Below are positions 8,369 through 18,501 of a stretch of DNA of 64,000 nt, in pieces. A program made the translations under genes and the position numbers. Source of the DNA: Streptomyces alboniger (lineage in GTDB: Bacteria > Actinomycetota > Actinomycetes > Streptomycetales > Streptomycetaceae); the NCBI RefSeq assembly GCF_008704395.1, contig NZ_CP023695.1, positions 7,192,001 to 7,256,000 on the forward strand, given 5' to 3'. How positions within the stretch are numbered: the first letter of the stretch is position 1; each line of letters starts with the position of its first letter. The notes beneath the pieces were generated by a model. The model worked only from the letters and a program-made list of their open reading frames with translations. It was not told the origin of the DNA and made no database searches.

Positions 8369-9964
8369 TCATCGTGGCCCACCGGACCCGAGCGTCGGCA
8401 GATAGCGCGGCGCCCGCCAGGCCTTGAGCCGGTGCTCGACCGCGGCCCCCAGCGACAGCAGCTCGGCATCCTGGCGGTCACCGGCCATCAGGAGCAGGCC
8501 GACCGGCAGTTCGTCCACGGACCCGGCGGGCACCGAGAGGGACGGATATCCGGCGACGGCCGCGGGGGTGGAGGACGGGATGACGTCGTTGTCCCCGCGT
8601 GCGCAGTCGGTCGTCCAGGCGGGCGGGTTGGTGGGTGCGGCGATGGCGTCCAGGCGATGGCCGGCCATGGTCTCGTCGATGGAGCGTCGGGACAGGTCCT
8701 TCAACTCGGCCCGCATCGCACGGTACTTCGGGTCGGTGGTGGGCGGCGCGGCGAGGGCCTGCTCGAACAGCTCCTGGCCGGCGAAACAGGACCGCTCCTC
8801 GGGATGGGCGCGGTTGAACTCGATCAGACCGGCGAGGTCCCGGGGCCCTTCGCGCGTACCGAGGTAGGCGTCGATGTCGCGGTGGAACTCGCTGAGCAGC
8901 GCCGGGAATTCCAGCTCGGCGAGCCGCGCCTGGTAAGGGGGTGTCACTTCGACGACCACGGCCCCCGCCTTGCGCAGCTCCTTCGCCGTACGGGTCATCA
9001 CCGCGTCCACGTCCGGCCCGAGCGAGGGCAGGCGCCACAGGCCGATCCGCTTGCCGCGCAGGCCGGTGCCGAGTCCTGCCGCCGCGCCCCTGGCCGGGAG
9101 GCCCTCGCTCAGCACCGAGAACGTGAGCGCGGTGTCGGTCACGTTGCGTGCCATGGGTCCGGCCGTGTCCTGCTCGGCGGAGATCGGCGCCACGCCCGAC
9201 TGGCTGACCAGGCCGAGGCTGGGCTTGTGCCCGACGACGCCGTTCATCCCGGCCGGGCACACGATGGAACCGTCCGTCTCGGTGCCGATCGCCACCTGCG
9301 ACAGCGACGCGGCGAGCGCGGCCGCCGAGCCGGAGGAGGAGCCGCACGGATTCCGGTCGAGGACGTAAGGGTTGTTGGTCTGCCCGCCGACCGCCGACCA
9401 CCCCGATGTCGGTTTCGCCGCACGGAAGTTGGCCCACTCGGACAGATTGGCCTTGCCGAGGATCACCGCGCCGGCCTTCCGCAGCCGGGTCACCAGCGCG
9501 GCATCGGTGCGGGGCGGGCTCCCGGCGAGCGCGAGCGACCCGGCCGTCGTCGGCATGTCGCGCGTGTTCACGTTGTCCTTGATCAGCACGGGGATGCCGT
9601 CCAGCGGCCCGAGGGTCTTGCCGCGCCGGTGCCTGGCGTCACTGGCGGCCGCCTGGCGCAGGGCCGTCGGGCTCGTACGCAGCACCGCGTGGATCTTGGG
9701 GTCGACGTTCTCGATCCGCCGCAGATAGGCCCGGGTCAGCGCCGACGAGGTCAGCGAACCGTTCGCCATGCGTGTCTGTAACTCCGGGATGGTCACGGTG
9801 TCGAGGTCGACGCCGGGCGCGTGCGGCGACCCGCTCGGTGGCGACGCGCTGTCGGCGCCGGACCCGGCGGCTCGCGCACCCGCGTCGGGTACGCCTGTCA
9901 GAAGGGACCCCGCGACAAGGGCGGCGGTCATTGCGGCCATGCTCCTCTTCTTCCCCATGCGCAT
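8369..9964 (-). CDS. secreted amidase (amidase signature family)
   Basis: A 531-residue amidase-signature enzyme. The Ser-cisSer-Lys elements are visible: the lysine in GIPVLIKDN, and the Gly/Ser-rich core around CGSSSGSAAALAAS followed by GTETDGSI. I start it at ATG 9964 because MRMGKKRSMAAMTAALVAGS then gives a normal Sec signal (cleavage near ARA); a longer frame to 10069 adds a Pro/Arg-rich stretch that looks non-coding. No clear ribosome site supports either choice. It resembles GatA-like stand-alone amidases that cleave aliphatic or peptide amides. The leader puts it outside the cell. Confidence 0.85.
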   Translation of the reverse strand: MRMGKKRSMAAMTAALVAGSLLTGVPDAGARAAGSGADSASPPSGSPHAPGVDLDTVTIPELQTRMANGSLTSSALTRAYLRRIENVDPKIHAVLRTSPTALRQAAASDARHRRGKTLGPLDGIPVLIKDNVNTRDMPTTAGSLALAGSPPRTDAALVTRLRKAGAVILGKANLSEWANFRAAKPTSGWSAVGGQTNNPYVLDRNPCGSSSGSAAALAASLSQVAIGTETDGSIVCPAGMNGVVGHKPSLGLVSQSGVAPISAEQDTAGPMARNVTDTALTFSVLSEGLPARGAAAGLGTGLRGKRIGLWRLPSLGPDVDAVMTRTAKELRKAGAVVVEVTPPYQARLAELEFPALLSEFHRDIDAYLGTREGPRDLAGLIEFNRAHPEERSCFAGQELFEQALAAPPTTDPKYRAMRAELKDLSRRSIDETMAGHRLDAIAAPTNPPAWTTDCARGDNDVIPSSTPAAVAGYPSLSVPAGSVDELPVGLLLMAGDRQDAELLSLGAAVEHRLKAWRAPRYLPTLGSGGPR

Positions 9965-10075
9965 CAGCGCACTACACGGACAGCGTCCGGCGCAAGGGGG
10001 GCGCGGGCCGATGTGCGGCGGGCGGGGTTGCCCGTGCGCCGGCCCGTCCGTCCCCGGCCGGGGGTCCACGGCCGG

Positions 10076-10106
10076 GTGTCCACGGCGGCGGGACCGCCGT
10101 GGACAC
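10076..10106 (-). terminator. hairpin terminator after the Rho-N-like gene
   Basis: A perfect 13-bp stem (10076-10088 with 10094-10106) with a 5-base loop, located 45 bases past the stop of the minus-strand gene at 10151-10477. A second, weaker GC-rich inverted sequence lies directly beside it. Confidence 0.75.
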
Positions 10107-10150
10107 CCCGCGCTACCGCAGCGCTCGCCCGGTGTTCGCTCAGCGTCCGG

Positions 10151-10477
10151 TCAGCGGCCGAGTGCCTTCTTCAGCTGTTGCTTGTTCATCGACGAGCGGC
10201 CGTCGATGTTCTTCTTCTTGGCCTCTTCGTACAGCTGGTCCTTCGTGGGGCCCTGGGCGCCGCTGTGCGAGCGCTCCCCGCCGCGCTGCGACGCGGACTT
10301 CGGGTCCTTCGTCGACGTCCTGCTCGCGGTCTTGGACTCGCCGGAACGGGCCCGCTCCTTGTTGACCGTCCGGGCCGCGATCTCCTTGGCCCGGCTCGTG
10401 GAGGCTCCCCGGTCCTCGGCGCTCTCCTTGATGTGTTCGTACTGACGCTCACGCTTGTTGCTGGATCCAGCCGGCAT
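10151..10477 (-). CDS. small basic protein with Rho-N-like C-terminus (plasmid-stabilisation-type)
   Basis: A 108-residue, strongly basic and hydrophilic protein. The last 35 residues (PTKDQLYEEAKKKNIDGRSS and beyond) form the helix-extended-helix pattern of the Rho termination factor N-terminal (SAP-like) domain, a nucleic-acid-binding fold. Similar Streptomyces proteins are often labelled plasmid stabilization protein, without proof. GAGGTCACC precedes the ATG. It has hairpins on both sides, so it is probably a monocistronic gene for a DNA- or RNA-binding accessory protein. Confidence 0.75.
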   Translation of the reverse strand: MPAGSSNKRERQYEHIKESAEDRGASTSRAKEIAARTVNKERARSGESKTASRTSTKDPKSASQRGGERSHSGAQGPTKDQLYEEAKKKNIDGRSSMNKQQLKKALGR

Positions 10478-10496
10478 GGTGACCTCGCTTTCTCAT

Positions 10497-10528
10497 GGCC
10501 ACCGGACACGGTGCGTGCTCCGGTGGCC
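10497..10528 (-). terminator. hairpin between the SDR gene and the Rho-N-like gene
   Basis: A perfect 10-bp stem (10497-10506 with 10519-10528) with a 12-base loop, lying 53 bases past the SDR stop on the minus strand and 20 bases before the next start. It is probably the terminator of the dehydrogenase-SDR unit. Confidence 0.6.
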
Positions 10529-10581
10529 TCCTTTCGGGCATGTCGCCCAGTTTCGGCCCCCCTTGCGCCCGGACATCGGGC

Positions 10582-11595
10582 TCACCCTCTCGGGGTGTCC
10601 CGGTCCCGCTCGTTGTATGCGTCGGCGGCCCTTTCGTTCAGCGCGCTCCCGGCCCGCTGGACGGTGCCGGACACCGGTCCGCGCGGCGGGTCGATGTCCT
10701 TGCCCGCCCGCATTCCCTGGGGGTGGGCGGGCGCGCCGGGCAGGAACCGCGCCGCGACACCGCTCAGCCGCGTGGTCGTCGCCGGGGCGATCCCGTGCGC
10801 CAGCCCGGCCGCGCGCGCCCCGGGGGTCAGCACGAGCCGGGCCCGGCGCCGGACGGTGGCCCGCACGATCCGCTCGGCGGCGCGCTGCGCGTTCATCGAC
10901 ACCAGCGGTGCGCCCGCCAGCGTGGAGAACCAGCCGTACTCCTGGGTCCGCGCGCCGCCGAACTCGGCGTGCAGATGGGACCCGGTGCGCATCAGACCGG
11001 GATAGACAGCCGTCACGCTCACCCCGGACCCGGCCGTCTCGGCCCGCAGCCCCTCCGCGAGCGTGCCGACCGCCGCCTTGGCACACGCGTAGGGCAGCAG
11101 GTGCGGGACGCCGAGGAGACCGCCCACGGAGGAGATGAGCGCCAGCCGCCCGCCGCCCGGGCTGTCCCTGAGGTAGGGGAGGGCTTCCAGCGCCGTGTGC
11201 AGGGCGCCCTGGAAGATCGACCGCATCGCGTCGTCGAAGTCCTCGGCCCGCAGGGACTCCAGCGGAGCGACCTGGATGATGCCCGCGTTCGCGATGACGA
11301 GATCGACGCCGCCGCAGTCGCCGTCGGCGGAGGCGAACAGCTCCCGCACCTCCGCTTGCTCCCGTACGTCGCAGACCGCCGTACGCACCCTCGCCCTCGG
11401 CTGCCGGTGGAGCAGCTTGGCGCGGGCCCGGTCCAGTTCCCGGCCGTCACGCGCGGCGAGCGTGACCGCGCAGCCCCGGGACGTCAGCCGGTCCGCCATG
11501 AGCAGGCCGAGGCCGCGCGACCCGCCGGTCACGACGGCCGACCGCCCGCTGAGATCGTCGGTGGCGCGGCCGCGGGGAGCTGATGCCTGACGCAC
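10582..11595 (-). CDS. SDR family oxidoreductase with long C-terminal tail
   Basis: A 337-residue classical short-chain dehydrogenase. The cofactor motif is VVTGGSRGLG (about residue 22), followed by ANAG and the catalytic SSVGG...YACAK. After the catalytic domain comes a basic, disordered tail of about 60 residues. I chose GTG 11595 because AAGGAG lies six bases before it. The frame stays open much further upstream, but that part overlaps the alcohol dehydrogenase gene and a short tandem repeat. It is 95 bases downstream of the zinc dehydrogenase on the same strand, so the two probably form one unit for oxidation or reduction of an unknown carbonyl substrate. Confidence 0.85.
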   Translation of the reverse strand: MRQASAPRGRATDDLSGRSAVVTGGSRGLGLLMADRLTSRGCAVTLAARDGRELDRARAKLLHRQPRARVRTAVCDVREQAEVRELFASADGDCGGVDLVIANAGIIQVAPLESLRAEDFDDAMRSIFQGALHTALEALPYLRDSPGGGRLALISSVGGLLGVPHLLPYACAKAAVGTLAEGLRAETAGSGVSVTAVYPGLMRTGSHLHAEFGGARTQEYGWFSTLAGAPLVSMNAQRAAERIVRATVRRRARLVLTPGARAAGLAHGIAPATTTRLSGVAARFLPGAPAHPQGMRAGKDIDPPRGPVSGTVQRAGSALNERAADAYNERDRDTPRG

Positions 11596-11640
11596 TACGG
11601 ACTCCTTGGTTCGCTCGGCACGACTTCCTCGGCGCTCGGT

Positions 11641-11690
11641 GTGGCTTCGGTGTTCGGCGTGGCTTAGGTGTTCGGCGTGGCCTCGTTCGG
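11641..11690. repeat. 18-bp tandem repeat, about 2.6 copies, between two dehydrogenase genes
   Basis: Unit GTGGCTTCGGTGTTCGGC occurs at 11641-11658 and, with one change, at 11659-11676, then decays. It fills the gap between the alcohol dehydrogenase stop and the SDR start. I see no function for it. Confidence 0.7.
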
Positions 11691-12875
11691 TCACGGTCGG
11701 AGAAGTGTCTTGATCATGTTGTCCTCCTTCGCCTGGAACGTCTCGTACGCCTTGGGGCCCTCCTCCAGAGGGAGGTGGTGGGTGGCGAACCCGTCGACGC
11801 CGAGCGGATCCTCGTCCGTCAACAGCGGGAGGATGTCGTCGACCCAGCGCTTGACGTTGGCCTGACCCATGCGCAGCTGAAGCTGCTTGTCGAACATCGT
11901 CAGGAGCGGCAGCGGATCCGCGGCCCCGCCGTAGACACCGGAGAGCGAGATCGTGCCGCCGCGGCGGACGATGTCGATCGCCGCGTACAGGGCACCCAGA
12001 CGGTCGACGCCCACCTTCTCCATCACCTTGGCACCGACGGCGTCGGGCAACATCCCCACGCCCCACTGCGCGGCCTTCACCAGCGGCGCGCCATGGGCCT
12101 CCATGCCGACGGCGTCGATGACGGCGTCCGTGCCGCGGCCCTTCGTCAGGTCGCGCACCGCCTCGCCGATGTCCTTGCCGTGACGGCGCAGGTCCAGCGC
12201 CTTGACGCCGTCGCGGGACGCCCGGCTCAGCCGCTCGGGCACCAGGTCCACGCCCACCACCAGGCTCGCCCCGCGGTGCAGCGCGATACGGGCGGCCATC
12301 GCGCCGATCGGCCCCAGACCGAGCACGGTCACGGTGCCGCCGGGCGGGATCGCGGCGTACTCCACCGCCTGCCACGCGGTGGGCAGCACGTCGGAGAGGT
12401 AGACGAACCGGTCGTCGGGCGGCCCCTCGGGGACCTTGATGGGAAGCGTGTTGCCGAAGGGCACCCGCAGCAGCTCCGCCTGCCCGCCGGGCACCTGCCC
12501 GTACAGCTTGGTGTAGCCGAAGAGTGAGGCGCCCATGCCCTGCTCGCGGTTCTGCGTCGTCTCGCACTGCGAGTGCAGCCCGGTATCGCACATGAAGCAG
12601 TCGCCGCACGAGACGTTGAACGGCACGACGACCCGGTCGCCCACCGCCAGCTCCGTCACCCCGGAGCCGATCTCCTCGACGATCCCCATCGGCTCGTGAC
12701 CGAGGATGTCACCGGCGTCCAGATACGGCCCCATCACCTCGTAAAGATGCAGGTCCGAGCCGCAGATGCCCGTGGACGTCACGCGGATGACGATGTCGGT
12801 CGGTTCCTTCAGCACAGGGTCCGGCACGGTCTCGACCCGTACATCGCGCCTGCCGTGCCACGTCAGTGCCCGCAT
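11691..12875 (-). CDS. zinc-dependent alcohol dehydrogenase (formaldehyde/threonine dehydrogenase-like)
   Basis: A 394-residue medium-chain dehydrogenase. Catalytic zinc ligands are in TGICGSDLHLYE and LGHEPMG. The structural zinc cluster is complete (CGDCFMCDTGLHSQC). The Rossmann motif is TVLGLGPIGAMAARIAL. Length and layout fit the glutathione-independent formaldehyde dehydrogenase-like branch. ATG 12875 has GAGGAGAGAG just upstream. An in-frame extension to 13040 is not supported. It is the first gene of a two-gene unit with the SDR. Its substrate is not evident. Confidence 0.9.
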   Translation of the reverse strand: MRALTWHGRRDVRVETVPDPVLKEPTDIVIRVTSTGICGSDLHLYEVMGPYLDAGDILGHEPMGIVEEIGSGVTELAVGDRVVVPFNVSCGDCFMCDTGLHSQCETTQNREQGMGASLFGYTKLYGQVPGGQAELLRVPFGNTLPIKVPEGPPDDRFVYLSDVLPTAWQAVEYAAIPPGGTVTVLGLGPIGAMAARIALHRGASLVVGVDLVPERLSRASRDGVKALDLRRHGKDIGEAVRDLTKGRGTDAVIDAVGMEAHGAPLVKAAQWGVGMLPDAVGAKVMEKVGVDRLGALYAAIDIVRRGGTISLSGVYGGAADPLPLLTMFDKQLQLRMGQANVKRWVDDILPLLTDEDPLGVDGFATHHLPLEEGPKAYETFQAKEDNMIKTLLRP

Positions 12876-13165
12876 GACTCTCTCCTCGCGGCGGCTGTTG
12901 GTTCGCAAGCCGCGTGGTTCAGCGGCTTCTGGCGCGCGGGTTCCCCGGCGCCGTGGCCTCATGCGAAGGCGACCGGCCGGCCGCCCTTCGTCCCCGGCGA
13001 CGTGTCCCTGGCGACGCGTATTCGCCCCCAGCAAAGCCACATCGGTGTGAGCCTGCCAACAGCAGCAGTGCGTTCGGGTGTTGCGTAGGCTTGGGGCGTT
13101 GGGTGTGAAGACCGCCCTTGACCCGCTGAACAGTGGGCAGGGAGCACGAATCCGGGAGTTCCTCG

Positions 13166-13594
13166 ATGCTGCGCACCATGTTCAAGTCCAAGATCCACCG
13201 CGCCACGGTGACCCAGGCCGACCTGCACTACGTGGGATCCGTCACCATCGACGCGGACCTCCTCGACGCCGCCGATCTCCTGCCCGGCGAACTCGTCCAC
13301 ATCGTCGACGTCACCAACGGCGCCCGCCTGGAGACCTACACGATCGAGGGCGAGCGCGGCAGCGGTGTCATCGGCATCAACGGCGCGGCCGCGCACCTGG
13401 TCCACCCCGGCGACAAGGTGATCATCATCAGCTACGCCCAGGTCGAGGACGCCGAGGCACGGGCGCTGAAGCCCCGGGTCGTGCATGTCGACGAGGCCAA
13501 CCGCATGGTGGCCCTCGGGGCCGATCCGGGCGAGGGCGTGCCGGGTGACCCGGAGAGCGTGAGGAGCCCCCTGAGCCTCTCCCGGCTCGGGTGA
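13166..13594 (+). CDS. panD: aspartate 1-decarboxylase
   Basis: PanD makes beta-alanine from aspartate for pantothenate and coenzyme A synthesis. The 142-residue proenzyme begins [20 protein letters not shown] and has the self-cleavage site in HYVGSVTID, where the serine becomes the catalytic pyruvoyl group. The conserved INGAAAHL loop is also present. I start at ATG 13166; an in-frame ATG at 13133 gives an unlikely leader. The C-terminal extension (about the last 25 residues) is longer than in E. coli, as is common in actinobacteria. The next gene starts 4 bases after the stop, so translation is probably coupled. Confidence 0.95.
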   Translation: MLRTMFKSKIHRATVTQADLHYVGSVTIDADLLDAADLLPGELVHIVDVTNGARLETYTIEGERGSGVIGINGAAAHLVHPGDKVIIISYAQVEDAEARALKPRVVHVDEANRMVALGADPGEGVPGDPESVRSPLSLSRLG

Positions 13595-13598
13595 CGGA

Positions 13599-14342
13599 GT
13601 GGTGAAGCTGGGGCTGCTGCATACGTCGTCCGTTCATGTCCCCGTCTTCGACGGGCTGCGCGACGCGCACCATCCGGGTCTTGAGCTGCGGCACCACGTG
13701 GTGGAGTCGCTGCTCGAACGGGCTCGGGCGGAGGGGCCGGACGCGGTCACCCCCCAGGTGCGGGCCGCTCTGGTGGCGGCCGGGGAAGGGGCGGCGGCCG
13801 TGTTGTGCACGTGTTCCACCATCGGGGGCGTTGCCGAGGCGCTGGGGCCTGAAGTGGGGGTTCCTGTGGTGCGGGTCGATCGGCCTATGGCGGCTGCGGC
13901 CGTCGCTGCCGGGGCGTCCGGCGGCGGGGCGCGTGTCGGCGGGCCGCGTGTCGGCGGGCCGCGTGTTGTCGTGCTGGCCACGGTCGAGTCCACCCTGGGG
14001 CCTACCGTGGCGTTGATCGAGGAGGAGGCGCGCAAGGCCGGGCGGGAGGCCGTGGTGCGGTCCGTCGTGGTGGACGGGGCGTGGGAGCGGTTCGCGGCGG
14101 GGGACTCGGAGGGGTGCCTCGCGCTTGTGGCGCGGGCGGTCTCCGATGTGCGGGACGCCGACGCCGACGCGGTCGTGCTGGCGCAGGTCTCCATGGCGGG
14201 GGCGGAGCGGCTTGTTCCGGCGGGAGCGGTGCGGGTGTTCTCCAGTCCTCGGGTGGGGCTGGAGGCGGCGGCCGCGGTTGTTGCGGCGGCGTGGGGTGGT
14301 GGGCGGGCGCCTGTCGTGGGTGGGGCGCCTGGAGTCGTGTAG
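13599..14342 (+). CDS. aspartate/glutamate racemase family protein, second catalytic Cys absent
   Basis: A 247-residue protein of the Asp/Glu/hydantoin racemase superfamily. The first catalytic cysteine region is present (VLCTCSTIGG, about residue 70). The second site reads VVLAQVSMAG, where racemases normally have a cysteine. A two-base racemase mechanism is therefore unlikely unless another residue substitutes. A duplicated RVGGPRVGGPRV stretch interrupts the middle. It begins with GTG-GTG only 4 bases after panD, with little room for its own ribosome site, suggesting coupling to panD. It may act on aspartate or a related acid; the true reaction is unknown. Confidence 0.75.
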   Translation: MVKLGLLHTSSVHVPVFDGLRDAHHPGLELRHHVVESLLERARAEGPDAVTPQVRAALVAAGEGAAAVLCTCSTIGGVAEALGPEVGVPVVRVDRPMAAAAVAAGASGGGARVGGPRVGGPRVVVLATVESTLGPTVALIEEEARKAGREAVVRSVVVDGAWERFAAGDSEGCLALVARAVSDVRDADADAVVLAQVSMAGAERLVPAGAVRVFSSPRVGLEAAAAVVAAAWGGGRAPVVGGAPGVV

Positions 14343-14400
14343 GACCGGCGGTGCGTGGGGGTGCCCGTCGCGCCTTCGGTCGAGGGTGGGGCGGGGCCGC

Positions 14401-14488
14401 GGCGGTATGTCCGTCCTCGCCATCTTGGCGTCGGCGCCTTTTCGCTGTGCCGGAGCTGCTCCACTGTGCTCCGGGCGGACATACCGCC
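14401..14488. repeat. palindromic intergenic element with 13-bp perfect ends
   Basis: GGCGGTATGTCCG (14401-14413) is repeated inverted at 14476-14488. The 62 bases between hold further short inverted pairs, and outward symmetry continues imperfectly for about 20 more bases. It lies in the 384-base gap 14343-14726, which has no convincing gene. It could be a small non-autonomous mobile or REP-like element, or a large RNA hairpin. Confidence 0.6.
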
Positions 14489-14726
14489 ACGTCCACTCCG
14501 GTCTCGACGGCGGCCTCGGGCCGGTGGGGGTCCTCCTCCGCCCGGCTCGCGGGCTGGCTTCTGGCCGCGGGGCGGTGGGGGCGTTCCCTCGGTCTCGTTC
14601 GCGGCCGCGGGGCGTGGGCCGACTGACGTAGCCGGGGGCGTGCTCCGGCAAATGGTGTCAGGCTTGGGGGCGGGGGTGTCGGGTAGGCGGGGGTGGAGCC
14701 GACGAAACACTGGCTGGAGGATCGTC

Positions 14727-14912
14727 ATGACCCATCCGTTCCCTGATCCCGTACCGCCGGGGCCCCTCCCGGAGCCGGGACCCTTCCCGGACCCGGACCC
14801 CGTGCCGCACCCCGAGCCGAGGCCCGCGCCGGAGCCGTCGCCCTCGCCGATCCCCAAGCCTCCGGGTCCCGAGCCGGTGCCGCCCGAGCCTCAGCCGGGG
14901 CCGCTGTCCTGA
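14727..14912 (+). CDS. small proline-rich PxP-repeat protein
   Basis: A 61-residue product made almost only of Pro, Glu, Asp, Gly and Ser, with a regular P-(D/E)-P-x-P pattern and no signal peptide or membrane segment. The start is well supported by CTGGAGG six bases before ATG 14727, and a strong hairpin follows the stop. Similar short proline-rich products occur in other Streptomyces, but I know no function. It is likely disordered. The base composition alone could mimic such a protein, so the coding call rests on the ribosome site and the terminator. Confidence 0.6.
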   Translation: MTHPFPDPVPPGPLPEPGPFPDPDPVPHPEPRPAPEPSPSPIPKPPGPEPVPPEPQPGPLS

Positions 14913-14923
14913 CCGTGGTGTGC

Positions 14924-14951
14924 GGGGGCGGGGCCTGCGTGCCCCGCCCCC
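14924..14951 (+). terminator. hairpin terminator after the proline-rich gene
   Basis: A perfect 11-bp stem (14924-14934 with 14941-14951) and a 6-base loop, 11 bases past the stop codon. Confidence 0.75.
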
Positions 14952-15107
14952 TCCCGGACGGGCGTATGGCTGAGGCATGCGGCTTGCCTTCAACGGCCTT
15001 GCGGGGAGCGGGCGTTCGATGGAGGTGTACTGCTTCCGCGATCACGAGGGCGGTGGTCCCTACCAGCGAGGAATCCAACTGCGGTGGCTCCAGGGCTTGT
15101 TTAAGGG

Positions 15108-16432
<1,325 letters not shown>

Positions 16433-16456
16433 GGCCGTGGCGCCGCCCCGGGCGTC

Positions 16457-17482
16457 CTACGATCCGATGCGCTCGCGGCGCCTGGAGTGCCGGTGCGGGA
16501 CCCCGCGGTGCGCCCGCGCCGCCACCGTCGGCTGGGCCGGAACGGCGGGCAGCGCCTCGGGGGTGAGGCGCGGCTCGGCCACGGTGGGCTCCGGCCGTAC
16601 GGGTGGCGCTTCCCGGACCGCGGGACACGGATCGGGTGCGGTCGACGTCTCTCGCGCGATCCGCTCGGTGGTCAGCAGGATCAGGCCCCCGGCCGCGACG
16701 ATGCCGCAGCCCAGCGCCAGGACGGTGCCCGTGGCGCCGTAGCGGAAGGTTTCTTCGAAGAGGGTCAGGCCGACCGCCGCCGCCACGACCGGGTTCACCA
16801 CGGTCACCGTCGACAGCGGCGCCGCGAGCCCCGCGCCCCGGTAGGAGGCCTGCGAAAGCAGCACCCCGGCCGCCGCGAGCACGGCGATGACGGCCAGGCT
16901 CGGGAGCTGCCGGACGAGCGCCACATCCCGCTCCCAGTCGACGGCCACCGTCTTGGTGAAGACCGAGGCGATGCCGAAGGCCGCGCCGGCCGCGCAGGCC
17001 AGCAGCACGCTGCGCACCACGGGGTGCCGGTGCACCGCGTGCGCCGCCACCATCAGGGCGAGGACGCCGCCACCCGTGACCAGGCCCAGCATGAGGCGTT
17101 CGGCACTGTCCAGGGACTGCGGGCCGGACGCCGAGGTGAGCGAGAGGAGTCCGGCGAGCCCCACCGTCGCCATGATCGCGCCGCGCCACGCGGTGGCCCC
17201 GGCCCGGCGGCGCACGAACACGGCCGCCATCGGCAGGGCGAAGACGATGGTCAGGGCGCCCAGCGGCTGGACCAGACTGAGCGGGCCGAAGGCGAGCGCC
17301 ACCACGTGCAGAAGCGCGCCGAGGCCGTTCAGCGCGATCGCGGTCCACCAGGCGCCGCGGTGCAGCGGCGCGTACCGCTGGTCCGGCGTGGTCGACGCCA
17401 CCCGCTCCTGGAGGATCGCCCCGCCCGCGTACGCCACGGCGGAGACGAGGGAGAGCAGCACGGACAGCGCGAGGGCACTCAT
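16457..17482 (-). CDS. DMT/EamA family membrane transporter
   Basis: A 341-residue protein with about nine or ten hydrophobic helices (residues 3-290) and a cytosolic Pro/Arg-rich tail of about 55 residues. The spacing of helices and the repeat of two five-helix halves fit the drug/metabolite transporter superfamily (EamA domains). The substrate is unknown. The start at ATG 17482 is preceded by GGAG five bases away; the frame is open further but the upstream stretch belongs to the divergent promoter region. It is convergent with the Rpf gene, with only 24 bases between stops. Confidence 0.82.
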   Translation of the reverse strand: MSALALSVLLSLVSAVAYAGGAILQERVASTTPDQRYAPLHRGAWWTAIALNGLGALLHVVALAFGPLSLVQPLGALTIVFALPMAAVFVRRRAGATAWRGAIMATVGLAGLLSLTSASGPQSLDSAERLMLGLVTGGGVLALMVAAHAVHRHPVVRSVLLACAAGAAFGIASVFTKTVAVDWERDVALVRQLPSLAVIAVLAAAGVLLSQASYRGAGLAAPLSTVTVVNPVVAAAVGLTLFEETFRYGATGTVLALGCGIVAAGGLILLTTERIARETSTAPDPCPAVREAPPVRPEPTVAEPRLTPEALPAVPAQPTVAARAHRGVPHRHSRRRERIGS

Positions 17483-17719
17483 GAGGTGCTCCGCGGCGTG
17501 CGGTGCGTCCGGTGGTCCCGGCGAGGCGAACGGTCGGCTTCCATGGTTACAACGATGCCGCTTGAATCGCCTCACGTCGTCGTACCTGAGCAGGCAATCG
17601 CTCCTACTACCGATGGAGTACGGCCCCCACCGCGTCCTCCCCAGGGCGGGGTACCCCCTAGGGGCAGAGGAGGAGACCCCGGGGCACGCGGCCGCCGGGT
17701 GGCTTGCTGTACTGCTCTG

Positions 17720-18454
17720 GTGACTACCCGTATCAACCTGGCAGAACTGGCATCCGTCGGCGGCTTCTTCGCCCTCCGCACGGGGCCCGCGCCCGGCGCC
17801 GCCGCGCCGTTCACGCAGGTGTACGCACCCCCGGCCGAAGCCGGCCCGGACCCGCTGACCCTCCGCGTGCGGAAGGTCGCAGGGCGGCTCGGCGCCCCCG
17901 AGGACCGTATCGCCGTGTCCGTGGCCCAGCTGGGGCTCGCCGCCCGGCTCTGGTCCGTGGGGCTCGGCTCCGCTGCGCTGTACGGCGCGGTGCCCGACCT
18001 CGATCTCGCCCAACTGCGCTGGGACGCCGACGGCACCTCGCCCGACGACCTGTGGCTCGGTGACGTACGCCTGCTGCCCGCCGACGCAGGGACCGTGCGG
18101 GACGTCGTGCAGCACGGCCATCTCGCGCCGCTCGCCGACGCGTTGCGCTCCCGGTACCGGATCTCGGCCGGGCTGCTGTGGGGCAACGCGGGCTCCGCGC
18201 TCGCGGGCGCCGCGCGCGAACTGCACGGCTGGGCGGCGCGGGAGGGACGCGCGGACGTGGGGGCCAGGGCCCTGGAACTGGCCGCCGCGCTCTTCGACCA
18301 CCCCGACCTGCGCGACACCGGCACCCTGCGCGGCACGGCCTTCCGGCGCCGCAGCTGCTGTCTCTACTACCGGTGCCCCGGCGGCGGCGTATGCGGCGAC
18401 TGCTGCTTCGAACGACCGCCCCGGCGCTCTTCCCCCGGGGCGTCGTCTGGGTGA
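17720..18454 (+). CDS. (2Fe-2S)-binding protein, FhuF-like
   Basis: A 244-residue cytosolic protein ending in the cysteine cluster CCLYYRCPGGGVCGDCC. This matches the C-terminal [2Fe-2S] site of the ferric-siderophore reductase FhuF family. The body is Ala/Leu-rich without membrane segments. FhuF-like proteins release iron from siderophores by reduction, which is the best guess here. GTG 17720 is the first start after the divergent promoter region and has no ribosome site; the message may be leaderless. No siderophore genes lie nearby. The glycogen synthase gene starts 47 bases further on. Confidence 0.83.
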   Translation: MTTRINLAELASVGGFFALRTGPAPGAAAPFTQVYAPPAEAGPDPLTLRVRKVAGRLGAPEDRIAVSVAQLGLAARLWSVGLGSAALYGAVPDLDLAQLRWDADGTSPDDLWLGDVRLLPADAGTVRDVVQHGHLAPLADALRSRYRISAGLLWGNAGSALAGAARELHGWAAREGRADVGARALELAAALFDHPDLRDTGTLRGTAFRRRSCCLYYRCPGGGVCGDCCFERPPRRSSPGASSG

Positions 18455-18501
18455 CCATGAGGGAGCGCGGCCGACATCAGGCGGACGACGGAGGGTTCTG
18501 C

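Noticed and set aside
8369..10069. Longer amidase start at 10069
   Set aside because: The extra 35 residues are Pro/Gly/Arg-rich and hide the signal peptide that begins at 9964.
16487..17719. Long plus-strand frame leading into the FhuF-like protein
   Set aside because: It lies opposite the DMT transporter gene and encodes Arg/Gly-rich text; the real product starts at GTG 17720.
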